Below, piece after piece: positions 1-6,043 of a stretch of DNA of 8,061 bases. A program made the position numbers and the translations under genes. This DNA comes from Oscillospiraceae bacterium (GTDB taxonomy: Bacteria > Bacillota > Clostridia > Oscillospirales > Oscillospiraceae). Location of the stretch: assembly GCA_009776905.1 (NCBI GenBank), contig WRMX01000088.1:1-8061 (forward strand). Direction: 5' to 3'. How positions within the stretch are numbered: position 1 is the stretch's first letter; each line of letters begins with the position of its first letter. The notes beneath the pieces are model-generated. The model was not told the DNA's origin. It saw only the letters and a list, made by a program, of their open reading frames with translations, and made no database searches.

Positions 1-741
1 CAGGACACGTTCATCACAGGACATTTCCATATCCACGCCCATGAGCAGAAAGGCTACCCATGCCAAAGGGTTGAACCAATGCAGACAAAGGATGAAATAT
101 GCCGCGAATTTAACGATGTAGTCACGGCGTTTGATGTGCGTCTGCTCATGCAGGACGACGTACCAGCGCTCTTTTTCGGATAACCCTACGGGTAGATAGA
201 TTCTAGGATTGAGTACGCCAAGCACAAAAGGTGATTCAATGATTCCGGATTCATAGATATTCGATTCTATGTGAGCCGACCCGCTCATTTTTCGCTTGAG
301 GAAAATGTATGACGTTACACCGTAAATGGATAACGTACCTAAACCAATAAGCCATATTATCATAAAGAAGTTTGTTACTTCCTGAGCAGTATATATCTGA
401 TGCGACACTTGACCTGAACCTACTGGATAACCGCGCATTTCAGGTCCCATATCTTTGAGATAAAAGTTCACGGCATCATCTAAAAACCCGATTCCGGAAT
501 CAATATGTAAATTTCGGGTTTCAATCATATCTGGTGGAATCGCTTGCGTGTTTATCGGAAGAAGGCTGAAAGCGCTTTCGATAGAGAACGGACATATCAA
601 GCGGAATGCCACAACTGCCCACAGGCAATACGATATGATCTTCGGGGCTTTCTTAAGAGGTAAACGGGCAATGCAAACTGCCGCGATGACAATAGTTCCG
701 GTAAGGCTCATATTGAGAACCGTGAGAAAAAGCTTATCCAT
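1..741 (-). CDS. blaR1: BlaR1/MecR1-family M56 antirepressor metalloprotease (partial, C-terminus beyond left edge)
   Basis: Inner-membrane sensor protease that in the BlaR1/MecR1 family detects beta-lactams outside the cell and triggers inactivation of the BlaI repressor. The 247 visible residues start at an ATG (739-741) with a Shine-Dalgarno AAGGTGG (750-756 on the complement) 8 nt upstream. Hydrophobic segments lie near residues 4-25, 36-52 and 124-148, and a further one near 209-232. The M56 zinc-protease signature is intact: HEQTH at 198-202, then FNPLAW (223-228) and a downstream E239 in the EMSCDE stretch, the expected third zinc ligand. The start overlaps the end of blaI by 8 bp (ATGGATAA), implying translational coupling. 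The ORF is still open at base 1, so any C-terminal penicillin-binding sensor domain lies outside the window. Many Firmicute M56 proteins lack that domain or carry another one, so beta-lactam as the signal is inferred from the family. Confidence 0.9.
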   Translation of the reverse strand, partial: MDKLFLTVLNMSLTGTIVIAAVCIARLPLKKAPKIISYCLWAVVAFRLICPFSIESAFSLLPINTQAIPPDMIETRNLHIDSGIGFLDDAVNFYLKDMGPEMRGYPVGSGQVSHQIYTAQEVTNFFMIIWLIGLGTLSIYGVTSYIFLKRKMSGSAHIESNIYESGIIESPFVLGVLNPRIYLPVGLSEKERWYVVLHEQTHIKRRDYIVKFAAYFILCLHWFNPLAWVAFLLMGVDMEMSCDERVL

Positions 742-1114
742 TCTGATCGCCACCTTCTTCATGTTCCTCAATTAGACGTTTAAGCTCCGCTGCTTGTTCC
801 GCCGATAGCTTTTTACCGCCAAAAAAAGATGTGATAAATCTCGGGAGCGAACCACCAAAAGTATCTTCGACAAAGTATCGGCTCTGTTTTGCGTGAAGCT
901 CATCGCAGGTCAGCACAACCGACACATTGGCATTGTCGTTCTTAATAACACCCTTGTCGCAGAGTTTCTTTAGGACCGTATAGGTGGTTGATTTTTTCCA
1001 GTCCATTTCTTTCTCGGCGATTAAGACTAAATCCGGTGAGGTTAAGGGCGCGTCTCGCCATATCAGAGTGGCGAGTTTTTCCTCTGCCGTCGTCAGTGAT
1101 ATATTTTTGGTCAA
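734..1114 (-). CDS. blaI: BlaI/MecI-family transcriptional repressor
   Basis: Dimeric winged-helix repressor of 126 aa, a normal size for the BlaI/MecI/CopY family. Residues 8-75 form the DNA-binding domain: TTAEEKLATLIW helix, then the recognition-helix region WKKSTTYTVLKKLCDKG (39-55) and the wing to about 70. The C-terminal part (about 76-120) is the helical dimerisation region. The start codon is TTG (1112-1114), chosen because a strong GGAGGAG lies 5 nt upstream and the conserved N-terminus begins here. The gene is first in a two-gene unit with blaR1. An inverted repeat over its promoter suggests autorepression. In staphylococcal and Bacillus BlaI the protease cuts an Asn-Phe bond near residue 100. 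By eye the equivalent position here is Ser96-Phe97, so the inactivating cut may differ. Its targets outside its own operon are not visible in this window. Confidence 0.93.
   Translation of the reverse strand: MTKNISLTTAEEKLATLIWRDAPLTSPDLVLIAEKEMDWKKSTTYTVLKKLCDKGVIKNDNANVSVVLTCDELHAKQSRYFVEDTFGGSLPRFITSFFGGKKLSAEQAAELKRLIEEHEEGGDQNG
750..756 (-). promoter_or_regulatory. Ribosome binding site of blaR1
   Basis: AAGGTGG on the minus strand, 8 nt before the blaR1 ATG and inside the last codons of blaI. It fixes the blaR1 start and fits coupled translation of the overlapping pair. Confidence 0.7.
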
Positions 1115-1119
1115 GACAA

Positions 1120-1126
1120 CTCCTCC
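1120..1126 (-). promoter_or_regulatory. Ribosome binding site of blaI
   Basis: GGAGGAG on the minus strand, 5 nt before the TTG start codon at 1114. The strong match compensates for the non-ATG start and supports this start. A second TTG inside the spacer (1117-1119) is out of frame. Confidence 0.85.
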
Positions 1127-1135
1127 AAACTAAAA

Positions 1136-1161
1136 GTATTAGACCAAGCATAGTCTAATAC
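1136..1161. promoter_or_regulatory. Probable BlaI operator (perfect inverted repeat)
   Basis: A perfect 9-bp inverted repeat: GTATTAGAC (1136-1144), an 8-bp spacer, and GTCTAATAC (1153-1161). It lies between the blaI -35 box and the ribosome binding site, over the -10 element and the predicted transcription start. A dimeric BlaI bound here would block RNA polymerase. The arms differ from the well-known TACA/TGTA-type BlaI boxes of Staphylococcus and Bacillus. Assignment as the BlaI site is therefore inferred from position, symmetry and the adjacent repressor gene. Confidence 0.7.
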
Positions 1162-1181
1162 AGTTCGACTGAAGATGTCAA
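1152..1181 (-). promoter_or_regulatory. Promoter of blaI-blaR1
   Basis: On the minus strand a perfect -35 TTGACA (1181-1176) is followed after 18 nt by TAGACT (1157-1152), which matches 4 of 6 -10 consensus bases. A start about 7 nt further would give a leader of roughly 30 nt before the TTG start codon. The -10 element lies within the inverted repeat. The -35 is strong; the exact -10 is a best guess because the palindrome offers other registers. Confidence 0.6.
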
Positions 1182-1294
1182 TAGGTTTTCCATCATTCAT
1201 AAATTATTTACATTTTTTTATGGTTCGTGTTTTCGCTTGACAAAAACAGGCAAGTAAGGCTGATAGAGGGCGGTTGCAACATAATAGAAAATCC

Positions 1295-1325
1295 TGCTGC
1301 AAATCTGCCAAATGCTGCAAATCTG
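1295..1325. repeat. Two 13-bp direct repeats before the tyrS promoter
   Basis: TGCTGCAAATCTG occurs exactly at 1295-1307 and again at 1313-1325, 18 bp apart start to start. The second copy ends 4 bp before the tyrS -35 box. They may be a binding site for an activator or a chance local duplication; nothing here identifies a protein. The rest of 1182-1294 shows no gene or clear signal. Confidence 0.6.
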
Positions 1326-1329
1326 ACTA

Positions 1330-1358
1330 TTGACAAACCCGCTGCGATGTGCTATCTT
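1330..1358 (+). promoter_or_regulatory. Extended -10 promoter of tyrS
   Basis: Perfect -35 TTGACA (1330-1335), a 17-nt spacer, and -10 TATCTT (1353-1358), preceded by TG-N (1350-1352) as an extended -10 element. The predicted start is near 1365, a few bases before T-box Stem I, so the leader is about 285 nt to the start codon. This arrangement is what a sigma-A-type polymerase recognises. Confidence 0.8.
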
Positions 1359-1371
1359 CACAACAGACAAA

Positions 1372-1640
1372 AGCAAAGACGGAAACAAGTAGGAGCGCGT
1401 ATGCCTGAAAGAGAGCTGCCGGCTGCTGAGAGGCGCGAGGCTAAACGTTCCGAATACACTTCCTGAGCTGCCTGCCGAAAGCCGCGAAACGCGGTCGCGT
1501 AAGAGCAGGCCGCGAGTGCGCGTTATAGCACGGGGCACGGCAACGCGCCCCATGAGTCCCACGCTGCAAAACGTGGGAGATCCAGAGGTGGTACCGCGAA
1601 CGCTCGCCCTCTGTCCAAATTCGGACAGGGGCGATTTTTT
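1372..1640 (+). promoter_or_regulatory. Tyrosine T-box riboswitch (tyrS leader)
   Basis: Cis-acting leader RNA that binds uncharged tRNA-Tyr and allows read-through into tyrS. Stem I spans about 1372-1469: basal AGC/GCT pairs, a kink-turn-like GA element, GGAA/TTCC, a specifier loop with AGTA (1388-1391) opposite GAA (1452-1454), and the upper stem GGAGCG/CGTTCC. The specifier is TAC (1455-1457), a Tyr codon, followed by the conserved A. The distal part carries AGAGAGC and GCTGAGAGG, resembling the T-loop module that contacts the tRNA elbow. Stem II-type helices fill about 1471-1551, and Stem III is TCCCACG/CGTGGGA (1557-1578). The T-box AGAGGTGGTACCGCG (1584-1598) contains UGGU (1589-1592), complementary to an ACCA 3' end, as expected for a tRNA-Tyr with discriminator A. 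CAGAGG (1583-1588) pairs with CCTCTG (1608-1613) as the antiterminator. Confidence 0.97.
1605..1640 (+). terminator. T-box-controlled intrinsic terminator
   Basis: A GC-rich hairpin pairs CGCCC-CTGTCC (1605-1616, one bulged T at 1610) with GGACAGGGGCG (1623-1633) around loop AAATTC. It is followed by A and six Ts (1635-1640). Its 5' arm contains the CCTCTG segment (1608-1613) that the antiterminator also needs, so the two folds exclude each other. This is the off state when tRNA-Tyr is charged. Confidence 0.95.
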
Positions 1641-1642
1641 AT

Positions 1643-1647
1643 GGAGG
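1643..1647 (+). promoter_or_regulatory. Ribosome binding site of tyrS
   Basis: GGAGG with a 5-nt spacer before the ATG at 1653. An earlier in-frame ATG at 1641 overlaps this site and directly abuts the terminator T-run, with no Shine-Dalgarno of its own. The start at 1653 is therefore preferred. Confidence 0.85.
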
Positions 1648-1652
1648 ACACT

Positions 1653-2876
1653 ATGACACTATATGAAGAACTCATCGAGCGCGGGCTGATAGCGCAGGTG
1701 ACGAACGAAACGGAAATCAGCGAAATGATAAACCAAGGGAAGGCGACGTTCTACATCGGGTTTGACCCGACGGCCGACTCCTTGCACGCCGGGCACTTCA
1801 TGGCTCTCTCGCTGATGAAGCGCCTCCAAATGGCCGGGAACAAACCCATCGCGCTCGTGGGCGGCGGCACGGGAATGGTCGGCGACCCTTCCAACAGGAG
1901 CGACCTTCGCAACATGATGACCATCGAGACCATCGACCACTACTGCGAATGCTTCAAAGAGCAAATGTCGAAATTCATCGATTTTTCCGAAAACAAAGCG
2001 CTGATGGTCAACAACGCCGACTGGCTGAGGGAGCTGAACTACCTTGAGTTCATCCGCGATGTCGGCACTCACTTCTCCGTCAACAGGATGCTGACGGCCG
2101 AGTGCTATAAGAACCGCATGGAAAAAGGCCTGACGTTCCTGGAATTCAATTACATGATCATGCAGGCCTACGACTTTTTCGAGCTATATCAAAGGTATGG
2201 CTGCAATATGCAGTTCGGGGGCGACGACCAATGGTCAAACATGCTCGCAGGGACGGAACTGATCCGCAGAAAACTGGGGAAGGACGCCCATGCCCTCACG
2301 ATAACGCTGCTGTTGAATTCTGACGGTGAAAAAATGGGCAAAACAGCAAAAGGCGCCGTATGGCTCGACCCAAATAAGACAAGTCCGTTTGAGTTCTACC
2401 AATACTGGCGCAACGTGGCGGACACGGATGTGATCAAGTGCCTGAAACTGCTGACCTTCGTGCCGCTTGATGAGATTGACGTTATGGAATCATGGCAGGG
2501 CGAGCAGTTGAACCAGGCAAAGGAAAAGCTTGCGTATGAGTTGACGGCGCTCGTGCACGGAAGCGAACTTGCCGTGCGCTCGCGCGACACCGCCCGCGAA
2601 CTTTTCGCGTCCGGCGGAGCGTCGGACATGCCGACAGTCAAGCTCGCCGCAAGCGATTTCGCAGACGGAGTCGTCGATATATTGACGCTGCTCCAAAAAT
2701 CCGGCCTTTGCGAGACAAAGTCCGATGCCCGCCGCGCAGTCGACCAGGGCGGCGTGGAGGTCAATGGGAAGAAGGTGGAGAAGGTCACTGTCAGCTTCAG
2801 CGCGGAAGAGTGCGAAGGCGACGGACTTATCGTCAGAAGAGGGAAGAAAAACTACCGCAGAATAACGCTGGCATGA
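1653..2876 (+). CDS. tyrS: Tyrosyl-tRNA synthetase
   Basis: Cytosolic class I aminoacyl-tRNA synthetase that joins tyrosine to tRNA-Tyr using ATP. The protein has 407 aa from the ATG at 1653, close to but slightly shorter than the roughly 420 aa usual for bacterial TyrS. The Rossmann catalytic domain carries the HIGH-class motif as HAGH (45-48), followed by the ALVGGGTGMVGDPS region. The tyrosine and tRNA pocket includes the stretch ending GGDDQWSN (189-196). The KMSKS-class loop is KMGKT (227-231), followed by AVWLDP. A C-terminal S4-type RNA-binding domain covers about 341-407, ending in RRGKKNYRRI. All signature elements are present, so the enzyme should be active. Expression is governed by the Tyr-specific T-box leader, giving induction when tRNA-Tyr is uncharged. 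It stands alone in its transcription unit and faces the lacZ gene tail to tail, 75 bp apart. Confidence 0.98.
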   Translation: MTLYEELIERGLIAQVTNETEISEMINQGKATFYIGFDPTADSLHAGHFMALSLMKRLQMAGNKPIALVGGGTGMVGDPSNRSDLRNMMTIETIDHYCECFKEQMSKFIDFSENKALMVNNADWLRELNYLEFIRDVGTHFSVNRMLTAECYKNRMEKGLTFLEFNYMIMQAYDFFELYQRYGCNMQFGGDDQWSNMLAGTELIRRKLGKDAHALTITLLLNSDGEKMGKTAKGAVWLDPNKTSPFEFYQYWRNVADTDVIKCLKLLTFVPLDEIDVMESWQGEQLNQAKEKLAYELTALVHGSELAVRSRDTARELFASGGASDMPTVKLAASDFADGVVDILTLLQKSGLCETKSDARRAVDQGGVEVNGKKVEKVTVSFSAEECEGDGLIVRRGKKNYRRITLA

Positions 2877-2878
2877 GC

Positions 2879-2935
2879 CCACCCTCGTCATTCCGAACCC
2901 CACCCTTGTCATTATCTGAGCGAAGCGAAGAATCT
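2879..2935. repeat. Probable dispersed intergenic repeat fragment
   Basis: Between the convergent ends of tyrS and lacZ are two near-identical 14-bp units, CCACCCTCGTCATT (2879-2892) and CCACCCTTGTCATT (2900-2913), with a 21-bp period. They are followed by GAGCGAAGCGAAGAATCT (2918-2935). From memory, motifs like GTCATTCTGAGCGAAGCGAAGAATC recur between genes of many bacterial genomes as multicopy elements; I cannot confirm copy number from this window. No hairpin with a T-run is evident in the 75-bp gap, so no intrinsic terminator is called for either gene. Confidence 0.55.
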
Positions 2936-2951
2936 TTCCAGCCCGGCCAAA

Positions 2952-5900
2952 TCACCGCGGCGGTCCAGAGAACGGGATTATACCAAAACCAAACTCAATC
3001 TTTTTTTCAGATAGCAAGTACTCATCAAAAGTATAAGGACCGCAACTGCCGCAACCGATCCCGCCAACCTTATAATCGATGCGCAGGAACGTCTCCGCCC
3101 TTGGAATAACATCGCAAGTATGCCTCGCCACTGTCAGATTGACAGGATCGATGTGCGATGCGGCGAATTCAAACTTGCTCCTTGCCCGGATCATCAAGCC
3201 GTTTCCGTCCGCATCGCTCACGGAAAGCCAATGCGTCTCGCTGTGGTTGCCATGCTCCTGCGGGAAAATATATGGGAAATATTGCTCTGGGACTGTCGAA
3301 GAATGCCGCGCCATCCAAACATGGTTCTTTAAGTCAGAATAATTCTCGTCAGGGCCCAAACCAAACCATTCCAGGTGTTCCATCCCTGCTGGCAAAACCA
3401 TCTCATACCCAAATCTCGGCAAGAAATCGATTAGCTCATTGACATCGGCTTCGACATCAATGCCGATCACACCCTCAGGGCTAATCGTATATTGCACGCT
3501 CATCTTTATAAACGGCTCACGCGAAACTCCCGCCAATGAGCAATCGACGGAAATGCAGACATTGCCGTCCACGTGGGTCGCTTCCACCGAATAAACCTTT
3601 GTCTGCGCCCTGTCGAAGTTCCACGAGTTCATAAGCGCAGGATTGCCGCCCCAGACATCCCTCACGTTCCTGTCATTATCTGTCGGAGCGCGCCAGACGC
3701 CAAATGAAGGTATCCCAAAGAGCCGCTCTGCTTCATCCCATTTAATCGATGAAAACGCACCGCGCGTTTTGTCAAAAACATATGAAAATCGATGGCCGGA
3801 GATAGCGATATCCCGGTCATCTTCATTGATGCCGACATTCCCGGCACCCTCGGCAGACCATAACCCCCCGGCAGCCTGTCCGCTCGGAATGACAAGCTGC
3901 ATGCGCGCTACCTCAAACCCTTGCGCAGCCCACGGCTGCGAGCTTCCCAAGCAAACCGAAATGTTGAGATAGACGCCCGCTAGCGTTTCTTCCGGAATAT
4001 CAAAATCGGTGACGAGTTCGACGATCCTGCGGGTCTTCGGCAGATGGTCAAATATATTGAAACTGCCGCATCCCAGGACAACCCCATCCGCAACAGCTTC
4101 CCACCTGAACACAAACGCATCTAACATCGCAAAGCTATGCAGATTCGTGATTGCTACATCAATAACTCTCTCCGCTCTTGAAAACACTTTCGCCGAAACA
4201 TTCTGATAAACCGCCTTGATATTCTTTGTCCCCGGATATGGCTTGCGATCCGGCATGACACAACCATCACAGCAAAAATTGCTGTCGTGCGGATACTCGC
4301 CGCTGTCCCCGCCATACCCATAGTACTCTCCCCCATGGTCGTCCGGCAGAAGGACGGCATGGTCAGCCCATTCCCAAATGCATCCACCGATGAGCCTCGG
4401 ATACTTATCGATCAGCGCCCAATAATCCGCAAGCCCGCCGGGGCCGTTCCCCATCGCATGCGCGTATTCGCACATGAAGTACGGCCGCTTGTCGCCATCG
4501 GCGTTGATGCCGCATTCTTCCAGCTTCGCAAGATCGGGATACATGATGCTTACGACATCGACAAGCGTCGCCATGCGCCCCGCTCGCGCAAGCTCGTAAT
4601 GGAGCAAACGGCTACCATCTCGCGCTTTGACCCATTCCGCCATCGCCTCATGATTGGCGCCGCAACCCGCCTCGTTCCCCAGCGACCACATGATGATGCT
4701 CGGATGGTTTTTGTCGCGCTCGACCATGCGTATGGCGCGGTCAAGGAATGCATCCCTCCAATCGGGGTGGTCGGTCGGCCATTCGGGGTCGTAAAAACTG
4801 TAATTATCCTCGCGCCGCCATGTACAAAAGCCATGTATTTCCAAATCCGCCTCATCGACGACATAGAACCCGTATTCATCGCAAAGATTGTAGAACTCCG
4901 GGTGGTTCGGATAATGTGAAGTGCGTATCGTGTTGATATTATGCTGCTTCATAAGCGCCAAATCGCGGCGCATATGCGCAATCGGCGTATAATGGCCCAG
5001 CACGGGGTCGGTGTCATGACGGTTCACGCCCTTCAGCTTGACTGGCGCCCCATTGACAAGCAGCTCGCACTTGTCCGAAATGGAAATAGTCCGGAATCCG
5101 ACCTTTTGCGAGATGTATTCGCCGCCACGCTCGATGACCGCCGTGTATAAGTATGGCGTTTCTGCCGTCCATTGCCTGATATTCGGCATAGCAAACTCAT
5201 ATTGCCGGTCTTTGGACAGCCGTTCGTTCAACAAAGGCTCGCCGCCGTCCCATAAAGAGAATTGCGCTTCCTCATCAACGGTGATGCGCAAACTGCCGTC
5301 AGCCTCCGCGCGGATAAACAAATCCCTGATATGCCGCTGCGGACGCGACAGCAGGTACACATCTCGGAATATGCCTGACAGGCGAATAAAGTCCTGGTCT
5401 TCAAGATAGCTGCCGTCGCACCATTTTAAAACTTTCACAGTCAGGCGGTTTTTTCCGCTCGATAAAAACCGGCTGATGTTAAACTCGCTTTGCATATGCG
5501 ATCCCTTGGAAAATCCGACTTCCTGCCCATTGACGTATAAATAAAAAAACGAGCTCACGCCCTCAAAGACAACATATGTTTCCCTGCCGATCCAATCGTC
5601 CGGCACTACGAAATCCAACGCATATACGCCCGCCGGGTTGTCGTCCGGCACATACGGCGGATCCACAGGAAAAGGATAGTTCACATTCGTATATTGCGCG
5701 ACGTCATAGCCATGCATCTGCCAGTTGGATGGCACATGCAGCGTGCCCCAATCCGCAATGTCGCAGTCGGCGCCGTGCAGCGATGCCCTCGCATCTACAG
5801 CCCTGCAAAAATATTTAAACGCCCAATCGCCATTAAGCGGCATGTATCTGTCTGATAATGATTTTTCGCCGGAAAGCGCGGCGCTCTCGCTGCCATACGG

Positions 5901-5966
5901 TATATAATACGCTCTTTGCGGCTCGCGGTTCGCATGCAAAACCAATGGGTTTTCCCAAACATTCAT
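2952..5966 (-). CDS. lacZ: Beta-galactosidase, glycoside hydrolase family 2
   Basis: Hydrolyses terminal beta-D-galactosides such as lactose in the cytoplasm; no signal peptide is visible. The protein has 1004 aa, the usual size of long LacZ enzymes (E. coli 1024). An N-terminal sugar-binding jelly roll (about 35-215) contains VPSNWQMHGYD and GVSSFFYLYVNG. An Ig-like domain (about 215-305) leads into the TIM barrel (about 305-600) with GVNRHD, the metal-site-like DLEIHG (E376, H378), acid/base E432 in MWSLGNEAG, Y476, and nucleophile E500 in FMCEYAHAMGNGPG. IWEWADH follows. The C-terminal part (about 700-1000) fits the small-chain beta-sandwich domain. The ATG at 5966 is preferred because GGGAG lies 8 nt upstream; an in-frame GTG at 5981 would add 5 residues. 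It follows the PocR-AraC gene by 77 bp on the same strand, with no promoter evident between. The exact natural galactoside is not determined by sequence. Confidence 0.96.
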   Translation of the reverse strand: MNVWENPLVLHANREPQRAYYIPYGSESAALSGEKSLSDRYMPLNGDWAFKYFCRAVDARASLHGADCDIADWGTLHVPSNWQMHGYDVAQYTNVNYPFPVDPPYVPDDNPAGVYALDFVVPDDWIGRETYVVFEGVSSFFYLYVNGQEVGFSKGSHMQSEFNISRFLSSGKNRLTVKVLKWCDGSYLEDQDFIRLSGIFRDVYLLSRPQRHIRDLFIRAEADGSLRITVDEEAQFSLWDGGEPLLNERLSKDRQYEFAMPNIRQWTAETPYLYTAVIERGGEYISQKVGFRTISISDKCELLVNGAPVKLKGVNRHDTDPVLGHYTPIAHMRRDLALMKQHNINTIRTSHYPNHPEFYNLCDEYGFYVVDEADLEIHGFCTWRREDNYSFYDPEWPTDHPDWRDAFLDRAIRMVERDKNHPSIIMWSLGNEAGCGANHEAMAEWVKARDGSRLLHYELARAGRMATLVDVVSIMYPDLAKLEECGINADGDKRPYFMCEYAHAMGNGPGGLADYWALIDKYPRLIGGCIWEWADHAVLLPDDHGGEYYGYGGDSGEYPHDSNFCCDGCVMPDRKPYPGTKNIKAVYQNVSAKVFSRAERVIDVAITNLHSFAMLDAFVFRWEAVADGVVLGCGSFNIFDHLPKTRRIVELVTDFDIPEETLAGVYLNISVCLGSSQPWAAQGFEVARMQLVIPSGQAAGGLWSAEGAGNVGINEDDRDIAISGHRFSYVFDKTRGAFSSIKWDEAERLFGIPSFGVWRAPTDNDRNVRDVWGGNPALMNSWNFDRAQTKVYSVEATHVDGNVCISVDCSLAGVSREPFIKMSVQYTISPEGVIGIDVEADVNELIDFLPRFGYEMVLPAGMEHLEWFGLGPDENYSDLKNHVWMARHSSTVPEQYFPYIFPQEHGNHSETHWLSVSDADGNGLMIRARSKFEFAASHIDPVNLTVARHTCDVIPRAETFLRIDYKVGGIGCGSCGPYTFDEYLLSEKKIEFGFGIIPFSGPPR

Positions 5967-5974
5967 TAAATCAT

Positions 5975-5979
5975 CTCCC
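5975..5979 (-). promoter_or_regulatory. Ribosome binding site of lacZ
   Basis: GGGAG on the minus strand, 8 nt before the ATG at 5966. The GTG alternative at 5981 has only AGGG placed too close to act. The 77-bp gap between araC and lacZ is otherwise GC-rich with no recognisable -35/-10 pair. Confidence 0.7.
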
Positions 5980-6043
5980 ACCCCTCACGCTTGAGCTCCG
6001 CCACCACAACCCGGACGCTGGCATGAGCCACCCCTGCGCTCCC

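Noticed and set aside
1237..1242. A second plus-strand TTGACA upstream of tyrS
   Set aside because: No acceptable -10 lies 16-18 bp downstream (CTGATA/TGATAG are poor), whereas the TTGACA at 1330 has an extended -10 at the right spacing.
1218..1562. Overlapping short open frames on both strands (114 and 79 codons) within 1218-1562
   Set aside because: They overlap the tyrS promoter and the T-box leader, whose RNA structure explains the sequence; neither product is recognisable.
2877..2951. Intrinsic terminator for tyrS or lacZ
   Set aside because: I looked on both strands for a GC-rich hairpin followed by a T-run and found none; the gap is occupied by the repeat-like sequence.
4287..4919. 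Plus-strand open frame of 210 codons inside lacZ
   Set aside because: Complement of the conserved GH2 catalytic region; no domain, no Shine-Dalgarno, and composition dictated by the opposite strand.
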